DNA of 64,000 bases from Pedobacter aquatilis (GTDB lineage Bacteria; Bacteroidota; Bacteroidia; Sphingobacteriales; Sphingobacteriaceae): contig NZ_JAUFPW010000033.1 in assembly GCF_030409415.1 (NCBI RefSeq), positions 160,049 to 224,048 of the forward strand, given 5' to 3'. A program made the position numbers and the translations under genes. Every line of letters starts with the position of its first letter. The first letter of the stretch is position 1. A model generated the notes under the pieces. That model was not told where the DNA came from. It saw only the letters and a list, made by a program, of their open reading frames with translations, and made no database searches. Below, piece after piece: positions 23,307 to 32,261 of the stretch.

Positions 23307-24324
23307 CTGTTTGGTTTTTAGATTGATTTTCGGTAGATATAAGTTTCCTAAATCCGGTAGTTAGTGTATCTGTAATTTTGCCGTTTTTATTTTTATAAAC
23401 AAAATAGGCTTCTAGATTTTTCCGTTTCTCTACAAAATTTAAAGCATCATTTATGTGCATAGCCATTAAGCTATTGTCATAACCATCGGCTGTAATTGCA
23501 TCATTTGCATAAACCGTAACGCTTATCATTTCATTATTTAAGGGGTAACCAGTTTTTGGATTGATGAGATGAGAGATTTTTTTTGAACCTGACTGATGAA
23601 ATTTACGGTAATTTCCAGAAGTTGTAATCGCACCAGTATTAATGGCAACAATATGCCTGATTACTGGAATGCCATTTTCATCAGGTCCTTCGATACCGAT
23701 TTTTAAACTACTTCCATCAGGTTTTGGTCCTGAAACCCTAATTTCTCCGCCAAGCTCTGCAACGTACTGATTTATACCTTTCTCCTCAATAAAATTGGCA
23801 ATTAAATCTACACTATAACCTTGTGCAATTCCGTTCAAATCAATTTTAATACAAGGTTTAGCTTTACTCAGCATGCCATTTTTTAAATTAATGTTTTTCA
23901 TGCCAACACATTGCAAAATGCTTTTAATGGTCGCCTCGCTTGGCTCTTGCCTTTCCTCTGCCGGGCCAAAACCCCATGCCTGTACCAAAGGTGCCACGGT
24001 AATATCAAATGCTCCCTTTGTATCTTCATTTATCTCAAAACTTCTATTTAATACAGCTGAAATAAATTTATCGGTTTTTATTGAAGTTTGGCCTTCGTTA
24101 AATTGAGAGATAAGAGAATTGCTTTTATAAAGCGACATTGATAAGTCGATTAAATCCAATAAACTATCAATATCGCTTTTCTTAATTAAACTATCTGTTG
24201 CATAATAAGTTATTGCGTATTCTGTTCCTTGCGCTGTACCAAATAAGTCAAATTTTCTAATATCTTCTAAATTAGAAAATGAGGTTAGTACAATGAAACA
24301 AACAAGTAGGAGCAATAATCGCAT
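23293..24324 (-). CDS. apbE: FAD:protein FMN transferase (ApbE family), sugar-operon copy
   Basis: The 343-residue protein has a signal peptide (LLLLVCFIVLTSFS) and the ApbE core: AFDITVAPLVQAWGFG, KIDLNGIAQGYSVDLIANFI, ELGGEIRVSG, AITTSGNYRKF, HLINPKTGYPL and ITADGYDNSLMAM with the metal-binding Asp. ApbE enzymes attach FMN covalently to threonine or serine of exported proteins. It lies between the Gfo/Idh/MocA and isomerase genes with overlaps of 1 and 14 bases, so it is co-translated with them. This is an uncommon neighbourhood, and its flavin-accepting partner is not evident in the operon. Confidence 0.9.
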   Translation of the reverse strand: MRLLLLLVCFIVLTSFSNLEDIRKFDLFGTAQGTEYAITYYATDSLIKKSDIDSLLDLIDLSMSLYKSNSLISQFNEGQTSIKTDKFISAVLNRSFEINEDTKGAFDITVAPLVQAWGFGPAEERQEPSEATIKSILQCVGMKNINLKNGMLSKAKPCIKIDLNGIAQGYSVDLIANFIEEKGINQYVAELGGEIRVSGPKPDGSSLKIGIEGPDENGIPVIRHIVAINTGAITTSGNYRKFHQSGSKKISHLINPKTGYPLNNEMISVTVYANDAITADGYDNSLMAMHINDALNFVEKRKNLEAYFVYKNKNGKITDTLTTGFRKLISTENQSKNQTDEKK

Positions 24325-25643
24325 TATACAACTTTAGTTTTTCCTGGCATTGCGTACGGATAAAGCCCATTTGCATCAGGTAGTACTTTCGGCATTGCAT
24401 CCCACGCAAATTTTTCCGGCATAAGGCTATTGTCGGCAGCCAAGGCCTCGTCCCATTTTATGGTTTCGCCAGAATAAGTGGCATAACGACCAATTATTGA
24501 AGTAAAGGTGCTCGTTGCAGCGTAATCTACATTATTAAACTTATATTCTCCTTTTGAAATTGCTTCAAAAAGTTCATCGTGCTCTGTTTGATAAGGATTC
24601 GCATTGCCTTTTGTATTATGGTTATAAAGCTCTTTGCCACTGTAATCTTTCATAATGGCCTGGTTACTTCCAGATAAGTAAATTTTACCCTTTGTACCCA
24701 TAAAAGATTCATCAACACGATTACTGATGCCTTCAAAATGACGACACTGACTATGAATTACTGCACCATCTGCGTAGGTAAGTTCGATAGAATGGTTATC
24801 GTAAATTTCGCCATAATCCTTTCCGGTTCTCCAGGCACGGCTACCTGTTCCTTGTACCGAAACAGGATGCGCATTTTTAATCCAGTTGGCAATATCAAGG
24901 TTATGGACGTGTTGCTCTACAATATGATCGCCGCATAGCCAGTTAAAATAATACCAGTTGCGCATTTGATATTCCATTTCAGTTTGTCCGGCTTTGCGTG
25001 GGTTAACCCAAACGCCACCGCTGTTCCAATATACCTGGCCAGACATAATATCGCCAATCGCACCATCATTAATGCGCTTCATCGCTTCGCGATAATTGGT
25101 TTGATACCTTCTTTGTAAACCAACCACAACATTTAATTTTTTCTTTTTTGCTTCTTCAGCTGCGGCCAAAACTTTACGAATTCCAGGTGCATCAACCGCA
25201 ACTGGTTTTTCCATAAATATCTGTTTATTTTGCTTTACGGCTTCCTCAAAATGAATTGGCCTGAAACCCGGAGGTGTTACCAACAATACTACATCAGCTA
25301 AAGGAATAGCCTGTTTATAAGCATCAAAACCTACAAACTGGCGCTCTTTCGGAACATCCATTTTTGCTGCAAATTTACTAGAAAGCGCTTCATAACTTTT
25401 ATCAATTCTATCCTGAAAAGCATCAGCCATGGCAACCAATTTGATATTGTATTTGGTGCTTAATGCCTGGAAAGCAGCTCCTGTACCACGGTCGCCACAA
25501 CCGATTAAGGCAATTTTAATGGTATCAGAACCAGATGCATAAGCACCTGCAAGCGGAAATGAACTCAGCATTGCACTGCCGGCAAGCAAAGCAGATGCTT
25601 TCAAAAATTCGCGACGTTCTTGTAAGGAAATAGATTTTTTCAT
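24324..25643 (-). CDS. Exported Gfo/Idh/MocA family oxidoreductase
   Basis: The 439-residue protein starts with a TAT-type signal (ERREFLKASALLAGSAM) and has the N-terminal Rossmann fold IKIALIGCGDRGTGAAFQAL and VVLLVTPPGFRPIHFEEAVK. The MEKPVAVDAPGIRKVLAAAE strand-loop contains the EKP motif of the family. The C-terminal alpha/beta domain includes GDHIVEQHVHNLDIANWI. It probably oxidises or reduces a sugar with bound NAD(P) in the periplasm, as in the 3-keto-sugar pathways of Bacteroidota. ATG 25643 is preferred over 25676 because the shorter start gives a standard TAT signal. It is followed by ApbE with a 1-base overlap. Confidence 0.9.
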   Translation of the reverse strand: MKKSISLQERREFLKASALLAGSAMLSSFPLAGAYASGSDTIKIALIGCGDRGTGAAFQALSTKYNIKLVAMADAFQDRIDKSYEALSSKFAAKMDVPKERQFVGFDAYKQAIPLADVVLLVTPPGFRPIHFEEAVKQNKQIFMEKPVAVDAPGIRKVLAAAEEAKKKKLNVVVGLQRRYQTNYREAMKRINDGAIGDIMSGQVYWNSGGVWVNPRKAGQTEMEYQMRNWYYFNWLCGDHIVEQHVHNLDIANWIKNAHPVSVQGTGSRAWRTGKDYGEIYDNHSIELTYADGAVIHSQCRHFEGISNRVDESFMGTKGKIYLSGSNQAIMKDYSGKELYNHNTKGNANPYQTEHDELFEAISKGEYKFNNVDYAATSTFTSIIGRYATYSGETIKWDEALAADNSLMPEKFAWDAMPKVLPDANGLYPYAMPGKTKVV

Positions 25644-25730
25644 ATTTGGATAGTTGGTTTTAAAGGAATATGCCATGTATTTTAATTTTCGTTTCGGTAC
25701 ACGGCCATTTTATTTGGTTTATGGTTTAGG

Positions 25731-26690
25731 TTAATAATCTGCAATAGGTTTTTTATTGTAATAAGCTTCAATTTCTTCTTTTGATGGAGGCGTTACCGGA
25801 CGAACCAATCTCAATCCAACAAATGGGGCTTCAGGAAACCACCAATTACTTTTCGGAATTTGAGGGTCGAGTTGCTTCCATGAAGGACTTGAAGCCAATC
25901 TTACTGAAGAAGTTAGTTTGTCGGGTGTTTCATCATACGAACCTCCACGAACGCTATTAGGGTATAGTTTATCTGGTTTGGCAACAGGGTTTTCTACGGT
26001 TTTATCTTTCGAAGCGGTGTAAAAATTTTCGATATACTGGTCGTAAGTCCATTCGGCTACATTTCCATGCATATCATACAAACCCCATGCGTTAGGTTTT
26101 TTTTGTCCTACGGGATGTGTTTTGTTATCGCTGTTGTCTTTAAACCAGGCATAATCTTTCAATGTGGATTCATCATCACCAAATGTGTATTTAGATTTAC
26201 TTCCGGCACGACAAGCATATTCCCATTCAGCTTCTGTTGGTAAACGATAAAAAACACCAGTTCGGGCATAAAGCCATTTGCAAAATTGAATGGCGTTATA
26301 TTGTGTCATGGCAATTGCTGGTTGATTTTCTTTACCCATTCCAAAGGTCATATCCAGATATGGTTTAGTTGGGCGAGTTACAGCATCAACATTTGCTGGG
26401 ATTTTCCCATTACTGGCTTTTAGTTCATAATCGCGGTATAAAAATGGCTCGAAAATATTCCAGGTAACTTCATGTTTTCCCATCCAAAAAGCATCTACTT
26501 TAACTTTATGTACTGGCTTTTCATCTGCAGCACCCGCATTATTTCCCATATCAAAAGTTCCGGCAGGGATGGCCAACATATCAAATTTTAAGGATGTTCC
26601 TTCGATATTTTGTGTATATGATTTTGTTTGAGCTTGAATGTAACTTATCGGCAAGCATAAAAAGGCAAGTGCAATTATTTTTCTAGACAT
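25731..26690 (-). CDS. SUMF1/formylglycine-enzyme-like exported protein
   Basis: The 319-residue protein has a signal peptide ending near SYIQAQ and the sulfatase-modifying-factor fold: AGTFDMGNNAGAADEKPVHK, VDAFWMGKHEVTW, WEYACRAGSKSKYTFGDDES, WGLYDMHGNVAEWTYDQY, RGGSYDETPD and FVGLRLVRP. The C-terminal region where true formylglycine-generating enzymes have their copper-binding cysteines contains none, so this is a domain relative and not a sulfatase activator. It is the first gene of the operon with the Gfo/Idh/MocA oxidoreductase, ApbE and the isomerase. Substrate or role unknown. Confidence 0.85.
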   Translation of the reverse strand: MSRKIIALAFLCLPISYIQAQTKSYTQNIEGTSLKFDMLAIPAGTFDMGNNAGAADEKPVHKVKVDAFWMGKHEVTWNIFEPFLYRDYELKASNGKIPANVDAVTRPTKPYLDMTFGMGKENQPAIAMTQYNAIQFCKWLYARTGVFYRLPTEAEWEYACRAGSKSKYTFGDDESTLKDYAWFKDNSDNKTHPVGQKKPNAWGLYDMHGNVAEWTYDQYIENFYTASKDKTVENPVAKPDKLYPNSVRGGSYDETPDKLTSSVRLASSPSWKQLDPQIPKSNWWFPEAPFVGLRLVRPVTPPSKEEIEAYYNKKPIADY

Positions 26691-26798
26691 GATTGTTGGT
26701 TAGTAGTGATTTTGCGTAGCGCTAAATCGTATTACTAATTTAACAAGTATGTTTTAAAAGGAAGAAAAAACATGTAACAAAAAGGGTATGTTTTGTAT

Positions 26799-28076
26799 TT
26801 ATCTTCTATCGGTAACTCGGTTAGATAGATTGGTGAAGCCAATTAAAGTATCCCATCTTACACCTGGTTTTCTGTAATAAACAAGTATTTGATAAGTGTT
26901 TTCAGTTTGGAAAAAGGAACCTTCAAAAGGTTTTGTTTCAAATGCGTTTGATGTTTTATCCAGCCAGGCATATTCATAATCATAAAGGCCCTGCTTTAAT
27001 AAAATATTGGCGTAAAATTGTTTTCTGCCTTCATCATAAAGCAATTTATTTTCTTTGGATAAGGAATAATTATTGAAACGGCCAATAACATAGGCTTCGC
27101 CATTTGCGCTTGGAGCTGGAGCATTCAGCGTAAAAAGAACACTGATGTATTCAGCTTCAGTTTTATCATCTCGTCCATCAGTATTTCTGATGAAAAAATT
27201 ACCGTTCTCATCCAGTTGGTTCGCAAAGGCCTCTTTATTTCTTGGCACATCCTGAAAAAGCATTACACTGACAGATTCATTGTCTCGGAAGATATCTTTT
27301 ACATTTCCTGCTTTATAGCGCAAACTTCTGGTATCAAACTTCCTGAATTCGTTATCAGCCCAAAAATCATTTGTATTGATATCGTTAAAAACCAGTTGGT
27401 TTGGCTTAACAAAAGATGGACTTTTATTTATTTGAACAGTATTGTAGTTGAAATTTTGCATTACAACAGCTTTAATATCCTGATAAGGATTTGCGATTGG
27501 AATGTTATGGTTAAGTATGAAATTTATCTTTTGCTTAGTGTTTCTTTCTGAAACCTGCAGCGAATTTGTGATTTCTGCAGCAACGGCAATTACATTTTCT
27601 AAAACATAAAACCGTTGAGAAATTACCGGTTTTCTTTTATCATTGTCTTCATAAACCCTTAAAATATAGTTGCCGCTAATTTTAGGTTTTATCTGGCTGT
27701 TTGGGAAATCGAGTTCGTAATGTGTGTATTTTCTGGTGGTATTTGATGAATATTTGTAATTAAAAATTCTGTCTTCGGTAAAGCCATCCAGATAATCAAG
27801 TGTCGATATTTTTGAAGTCTGCCAATCAGAGGTGCAATGTTCTATAGTATACCAGTAGTTCTTTGTGCCGCCCAGTAAATCATCAAAAGAAAAAGCAATT
27901 GTTTCCGAAGAATTTAAAAGGGTAATCGGAATAGATTGCTCTTTGTTGCTGTTGTAACACAGAACCGTTTTAATATTTGGGCGATAAATTTTATTCTCGT
28001 TTGTAAAAGTATTTTCGGTTTGGGCGAGGGATAGCGTAGAAACGAAAAGTAGAAGTGCTGCGATTAGTTTATGCAT
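26799..28076 (-). CDS. Type IX secretion plug protein (DUF5103)
   Basis: The 425-residue protein has a signal peptide (LLLFVSTLSLAQ) and an all-beta body with two or three immunoglobulin-like modules. Recognisable family segments are ENKIYRPNIKTVLCYN, SETIAFSFDDLLGGTKNYWY, TIEHCTSDWQ, NFPNSQIKPKISGNYILRVY-like and GQDVPRNKEAF-like sequence, matching the DUF5103 family, which includes the Plug protein that closes the SprA translocon of the type IX system. It acts at the outer membrane on the periplasmic side. It stands alone here, with a long repeat array upstream. Confidence 0.85.
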   Translation of the reverse strand: MHKLIAALLLFVSTLSLAQTENTFTNENKIYRPNIKTVLCYNSNKEQSIPITLLNSSETIAFSFDDLLGGTKNYWYTIEHCTSDWQTSKISTLDYLDGFTEDRIFNYKYSSNTTRKYTHYELDFPNSQIKPKISGNYILRVYEDNDKRKPVISQRFYVLENVIAVAAEITNSLQVSERNTKQKINFILNHNIPIANPYQDIKAVVMQNFNYNTVQINKSPSFVKPNQLVFNDINTNDFWADNEFRKFDTRSLRYKAGNVKDIFRDNESVSVMLFQDVPRNKEAFANQLDENGNFFIRNTDGRDDKTEAEYISVLFTLNAPAPSANGEAYVIGRFNNYSLSKENKLLYDEGRKQFYANILLKQGLYDYEYAWLDKTSNAFETKPFEGSFFQTENTYQILVYYRKPGVRWDTLIGFTNLSNRVTDRR

Positions 28077-28120
28077 ATTTAAAAGTACGGAGTATTACGC
28101 AATTTTAAAAGATAACTAAG

Positions 28121-28794
28121 AGATTGCCACGGAAACACAGAAATCAGTGAAGTATTGAGCATGTTATTTATGAATTTGTAAAGAAATATTTTCCGTGTCT
28201 TCCATGCTTCCGTGGCAAAAAAAGATAAAATAATCAGGTTGCCACGGAAACACAGAAATCACGGAATGATTGACCTATTTTATTTGCGAAATTCTTAAGG
28301 GTATATTTAATAGTAGAAACCTTAATTATAAATTTTCCGTGTCTTCCGTGCTTGCTTGGCAAAAAAAAAGATAAAATAATCAGGTTGCCACGGAAACACA
28401 GAAATCACGGAATGATTGAGCCTATTTTATTTGCGAAATTCTTAAGGGTATATTAATAGTAGAAACCTTAATTATAAATTTTCCGTGTCTTCCGTGCTTC
28501 CGTGGCAAAAAAGATAAAATAATGAGATTGCCACGGAAATACAGAAATCACGGAATGATGAGCCTATTTTATTTGCGAAACTCTTAAGGATATATAATGT
28601 TAGAAACCTTAATTATAAATTTTCCGTGTCTTCCGTGCTTCCGTGGCAAAAAAAGATAAAATAATCAGGTTGCCACGGAAACACAGAAATCACAGAATGA
28701 TTGAGCCTATTTTATTAGCGAAATTCTTAGGGGTATATATAATAGTAGAAACCTTAATTATAAATTTTCCGTTTCTTCAGTGCTTCCGTGGCAA
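28121..28794. repeat. Tandem array of about five 116-146-bp palindromic repeats
   Basis: Units start near 28121, 28237, 28383, 28526 and 28668. Each begins TTGCCACGGAAACACAGAAA and ends TTCCGTG-CTTCCGTGGCAA, so the ends of each unit are inverted repeats that can form a large hairpin. The inner sequence is shared almost perfectly between units 2 to 5. Single relatives occur near 52000 and 59450. The units have no CRISPR-like spacers. No gene is present in 28077-28855. Confidence 0.85.
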
Positions 28795-28795
28795 G

Positions 28796-28824
28796 AAAAA
28801 TAGCCATAAATTTTTTTATGGCTA
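28796..28824 (-). terminator. Terminator of the ABC-F gene
   Basis: TAGCCATAAA at 28801-28810 pairs with TTTATGGCTA at 28815-28824. On the minus strand a run of five U follows. It lies 31 bases after the stop of the ABC-F gene. Confidence 0.8.
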
Positions 28825-28855
28825 AAATATTTATCTGTAAATCTGTGGCTAAAAC

Positions 28856-30763
28856 CTAACCTTCCAATTCCATAATTTCAGCGGCTAAGGTTTCCCACTT
28901 CGACTGGCTGATATCTAAATCTTGCTTTGCAGCCAAATATCGCTTATTAGCTTCGGCTAATTTATCAGCTTTGCTGTAAACATTTTCGTCAGCCAATTCA
29001 GCCTCAATGTTTTTTACAGTTTTTTCCTGTTCAGCAATCAAAGTTTCCACCTTTTTTAACTCATCATTTAGCTTTTTTAACTGATTAGCTAAATTTGGTG
29101 TAACAATTTTTGGCTCATCCTTCGCTTTTTCTGGCATTTTTACAGGAATTGGTTTCGAAGCCGGAATCTCGCGTTTGCTGTTCCATTCCTCATATTCTTC
29201 ATAAGTGCCAGGATATTGCTTAATTTTTTCTCCTTCGATAAACCAAATCTTATTGGCCACATTGTCTAAGAAATATCTATCGTGAGAAACCGCAATAAAG
29301 GTTCCTTCAAACTGTTGTAAAGCCTGGATTAATATATTAACCGATTGAATATCCAGGTGGTTGGTTGGCTCATCCAGAATTAAAAAATTCGAATCTGTGG
29401 TTAAAGATTTTGCCAAAGCCACACGAGATTTTTCTCCTCCAGAAAGCACCTTAATTTTTTTGAAAACATCATCACCGGTAAATAAGAAACAACCTAATAT
29501 ACTACGTAATTCTGTATCTGAATGTTTAGGCGCAAAGGCTTGTAATTCTTCTAAAATTGCATTGTCCAGGTGTAAAGATTCTAACTGGTGCTGCGCAAAA
29601 AATGTAGTGGTAACATTATGGCCGGTTTCGCAGAAACCATCAAATTTTTCAGTTCCGGCAATCATCCTTAATAAAGTAGATTTTCCTTTACCGTTAGCAC
29701 CAATTAAAGCAATTTTATCGCCTTTTTCAATTACCGCTTCGGCATCTTCCAAAATATGCACATTTGGATAATGCTTTGTGGCGTGTTCAATGCGAACAAC
29801 GTGTCGGCCAGATGGTTTTGTAAATTTAAAACTGAAGTTTACCGTTGGGTTATCATCATCAACATCATCAATACGCTCCATTTTATCCAAAGCTTTCATC
29901 CGCGATTGCGCCATTTTAGCTTTAGATGCCTTTGCCTTAAAACGTTCAATTAAACGTTCTTCCTGCTTAATTTTTGCCTGTTGATTTTTAAATTCTCCCT
30001 TTTGAATTTCTCCACGTAATGCTTTTTCTTCTACATAAAAGCTATAATTTCCGGCATAAACCGTTAACTTTCCTTTACGAGATTCTACTGTTCTATTTAC
30101 AATTTTATCTAAGAAATACCTATCGTGAGATACAATTACAATTGCACCTTCAAAGCTTGCTAAATAAGTTTCTAACCACTTAATTGAGGGTAAATCCATG
30201 TGGTTAGTAGGCTCATCCAGCAATAGAATATCCGGTGTTTGTAACAAAATTTTCGCTAACATTACACGCATACGCCAACCTCCAGAGAAAGTATTTAATG
30301 GGCGATGTTGGTCTGCTGTGCTAAAACCTAAACCCGCTAAAATTTCATTGGCCCGATATTCAATGTTGTAGCCATCTAAGGCTTCAAATTCTTGTTGCTT
30401 ATCACTTAGTTTATTTAAAACTTCTTCGCTATAATCAGTTTCAATTTTTTTAAGCAACTCCTCAATTTCATCATGCAACTGGTTTTGGCGCTCAAAAGCT
30501 TCCATTGCCACATGTAGAATGCTATGGTGCGATTCGTATGAAAGTAAATCTTGATTTAAATAGCCAATTTTCAAGTCTTTCGACATAGAAACTGTTCCTG
30601 ATGTTGGGGCATATTCGCCAACAATTATCTTTAAAAGTGTCGATTTTCCTGTGCCATTTGCACCAATCAAGCCTGCTCTATCGCCAGGTTTAATGTGCCA
30701 GTTTGCGTCGTCGTATAAGGCTCTCGAGCCGATAAGGAATGTTAAATTGTTTATTGAAATCAT
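28856..30763 (-). CDS. ABC-F family ATPase
   Basis: The 635-residue soluble protein has two ABC domains in tandem and no membrane helices. Walker A motifs are GANGTGKST (near residue 35) and GANGKGKST (second domain); signature motifs are FSGGWRMRV and LSGGEKSRV; Walker B segments are ILLLDEPTNH and FLILDEPTNH. A charged linker and a C-terminal coiled coil follow. ABC-F proteins act on ribosomes as translation factors or antibiotic protectors; the layout is closest to the housekeeping Uup/YheS group. Its start lies 8 bases after a -7 box, suggesting a leaderless message. Confidence 0.92.
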   Translation of the reverse strand: MISINNLTFLIGSRALYDDANWHIKPGDRAGLIGANGTGKSTLLKIIVGEYAPTSGTVSMSKDLKIGYLNQDLLSYESHHSILHVAMEAFERQNQLHDEIEELLKKIETDYSEEVLNKLSDKQQEFEALDGYNIEYRANEILAGLGFSTADQHRPLNTFSGGWRMRVMLAKILLQTPDILLLDEPTNHMDLPSIKWLETYLASFEGAIVIVSHDRYFLDKIVNRTVESRKGKLTVYAGNYSFYVEEKALRGEIQKGEFKNQQAKIKQEERLIERFKAKASKAKMAQSRMKALDKMERIDDVDDDNPTVNFSFKFTKPSGRHVVRIEHATKHYPNVHILEDAEAVIEKGDKIALIGANGKGKSTLLRMIAGTEKFDGFCETGHNVTTTFFAQHQLESLHLDNAILEELQAFAPKHSDTELRSILGCFLFTGDDVFKKIKVLSGGEKSRVALAKSLTTDSNFLILDEPTNHLDIQSVNILIQALQQFEGTFIAVSHDRYFLDNVANKIWFIEGEKIKQYPGTYEEYEEWNSKREIPASKPIPVKMPEKAKDEPKIVTPNLANQLKKLNDELKKVETLIAEQEKTVKNIEAELADENVYSKADKLAEANKRYLAAKQDLDISQSKWETLAAEIMELEG

Positions 30764-30771
30764 TTCGGCTG

Positions 30772-30779
30772 CAAAAGTA
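30772..30779 (-). promoter_or_regulatory. Bacteroidota -7 box of the ABC-F gene
   Basis: Minus-strand sequence TACTTTTG, followed by 8 bases and then ATG. The spacing is identical to that at 20187 and implies a leaderless or nearly leaderless transcript. Confidence 0.5.
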
Positions 30780-30928
30780 CGAATTTTAAAAGGCTTTTTC
30801 CGATGGATATTGAAATAGAAAAATTGGCGTAATAACGATGATTCGTAACGCGAAATAGTAACTGTGTTTGTCGTTTGTGTCGTATAATGGCGTAATTGTC
30901 GCAGAAATAAATGCGCTATCGTCGTTTC

Positions 30929-30961
30929 ACCGTCCGTATACCGTCGGTATGCCGTCGGTTG
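30929..30961. repeat. Three tandem 11-bp repeats
   Basis: ACCGTCCGTAT, ACCGTCGGTAT and GCCGTCGGTTG lie in tandem at 30929, 30940 and 30951. They are in the 301-base gap between the divergent ABC-F and nudK genes, about 100 bases upstream of nudK. This GC-rich patch could bind a regulator. Nothing else was recognised in the gap. Confidence 0.5.
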
Positions 30962-31064
30962 ACCCTCCTAAGGTTCTTAAACTGAAGTATTTTAAATTAA
31001 GAATTGCGTGTCATCCATCCCATGGGAAAAAAATAATTACATTTAAGCTCATAAATTTTAACGC

Positions 31065-31652
31065 ATGAACAACGAAAACATTAAGATATTAAGCAAGGAA
31101 ATTCTTTCGGATAATTGGTATATCTTAAATAAAATTACATTTGAGTATTTAAAGAAAGATGGAACCCGCGAAATCCAAAATCGAGAAGCTTATGATAGGG
31201 GAAACGGTGCTACAATTCTACTTTATAACGTTGTAAACAAAACCGTAATTTTAACAAGGCAATTCCGCTTGCCAACATATATTAATGGTAACGAAACCGG
31301 AATGCTTATCGAAACTTGTGCTGGCTTGCTGGATAAAGATAATCCGGAAACGGCAATAAAACGTGAAACTGAAGAAGAAACCGGTTACAAAATCAAGGAT
31401 GTAAAGAAGGTTTTCGAAGCTTATATGTCGCCAGGTTCGGTTACAGAAATTGTTTACTTTTTTGTTGCAGAATATTCAAAAGATATGAAGGTGAGTGATG
31501 GCGGTGGGCATCATGAAGAGCAAGAAAATATTGAGGTTCTAGAAATATTATTTGATGAAGCTGTAGATATGATTGCTACAGGTGAAATTAAAGACGGTAA
31601 AACGATAATGCTTTTGCAGTACGCACAAATTAATGACTTACTTGGTGCCTAG
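31065..31652 (+). CDS. nudK: GDP-mannose pyrophosphatase NudK (Nudix hydrolase)
   Basis: The 195-residue enzyme hydrolyses GDP-mannose or related nucleotide sugars. The Nudix box region is [20 protein letters not shown] followed by EEETGY. The downstream signature [20 protein letters not shown] and the C-terminal [20 protein letters not shown] match NudK closely. The N-terminal [17 protein letters not shown] forms the dimer strand typical of the ADP-ribose/GDP-mannose branch. It is a single gene; the Rrf2-type regulator follows after 117 bases with its own promoter. Confidence 0.93.
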   Translation: MNNENIKILSKEILSDNWYILNKITFEYLKKDGTREIQNREAYDRGNGATILLYNVVNKTVILTRQFRLPTYINGNETGMLIETCAGLLDKDNPETAIKRETEEETGYKIKDVKKVFEAYMSPGSVTEIVYFFVAEYSKDMKVSDGGGHHEEQENIEVLEILFDEAVDMIATGEIKDGKTIMLLQYAQINDLLGA

Positions 31653-31715
31653 TAACGGCCGTTGTTTTTAATCTTATATCAGTCTAAACAATTAAGAGTA
31701 AATTTCAATATTCTT

Positions 31716-31745
31716 TTTGAAATCTAAATTTATTATCTACATTTG
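31716..31745 (+). promoter_or_regulatory. Promoter of the Rrf2-type regulator gene
   Basis: TTTG at 31716-31719 and TACATTTG at 31738-31745 match the Bacteroidota -33 and -7 boxes with an 18-base spacer. Transcription would start near 31752, inside the palindromic operator and 18 bases before the ATG at 31770. Confidence 0.75.
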
Positions 31746-31747
31746 TA

Positions 31748-31768
31748 CTGTAATAAAAATAATTACAG
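31748..31768. promoter_or_regulatory. Operator of the Rrf2-type regulator (own promoter)
   Basis: CTGTAAT and ATTACAG form an inverted repeat with a 7-base spacer (31748-31754 and 31762-31768) covering the predicted transcription start. The same half-sites and spacing recur before the next gene at 32195, supporting autoregulation. Confidence 0.7.
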
Positions 31769-31769
31769 A

Positions 31770-32177
31770 ATGAATAGCAGATTTCCAATATCCTTACACA
31801 TACTTACTTTGCTCGAAGATGCAAAAGGGGAGGTAGTGAGTTCGGATTATCTTGCTGGGAGTATTAATATAAATCCTGTATTGGTTCGTAAGGAAATAGT
31901 CAACTTGCGTAAACATGGTTTCGTAGAAAGCAAGGAGGGTAAAGGCGGCGGTTCTTATTTGGCTAAAAGTGCTGCTGAAATAAACTTAGGCGAGGTTTAT
32001 AAAGCGGTTAGGACCGAAAATATTTTAGGGCAAAGTAAAAATGAGCCAAATCCTAAATGCCCGATTGGAAAGCAGATTAATCAGCATTTAGTTACACTTT
32101 ATAGTGATGCTGAGCATGCTTTGATTGGTAATTTATCAAAACAAACCCTTGCAGATTTTGCACTGAAGTTTAAATAA
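31770..32177 (+). CDS. Rrf2 family transcriptional regulator
   Basis: The 135-residue protein is an Rrf2-type winged-helix regulator: MNSRFPISLHILTLLEDAKG, SINPVLVRKEIVNLRKHGFV-like helices and the wing EGKGGGSYLAKSAAEINLGE. It has one cysteine (Cys97, NPKCPIG) and lacks the three-cysteine Fe-S cluster of IscR or NsrR, so it belongs to the YwnA/CymR-like group. ATG 31770 is used because the in-frame upstream codon lies before the predicted transcription start. It is followed by an NAD(P)-binding oxidoreductase whose upstream region carries the same operator, so repression of both by this protein is likely. Confidence 0.9.
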   Translation: MNSRFPISLHILTLLEDAKGEVVSSDYLAGSININPVLVRKEIVNLRKHGFVESKEGKGGGSYLAKSAAEINLGEVYKAVRTENILGQSKNEPNPKCPIGKQINQHLVTLYSDAEHALIGNLSKQTLADFALKFK

Positions 32178-32194
32178 TGTTTTTTTAATCATAA

Positions 32195-32215
32195 CTGTAA
32201 CAAAATTTATTACAA
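32195..32215. promoter_or_regulatory. Second operator, before the NAD(P)-binding gene
   Basis: TGTAAC at 32196-32201 and ATTACA at 32209-32214 repeat the half-sites of the 31748 operator with the same 7-base spacer. They lie about 50 bases before ATG 32262. Confidence 0.65.
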
Positions 32216-32261
32216 TAAAATATTCAAGATTCACTCATCCAAAATAAATAATTTATATAAC

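Noticed and set aside
25731..26690. Active formylglycine-generating enzyme with a sulfatase partner
   Set aside because: Catalytic cysteines are missing and no sulfatase gene lies nearby.
28121..28794. Possible CRISPR array
   Set aside because: Repeat units are 116-146 bp with near-identical interiors and inverted ends, with no unique spacers and no cas genes in the window.
30868..31068. Open frame upstream of nudK
   Set aside because: It spans the 11-bp tandem repeats, overlaps the nudK start in another frame and has no recognisable content.
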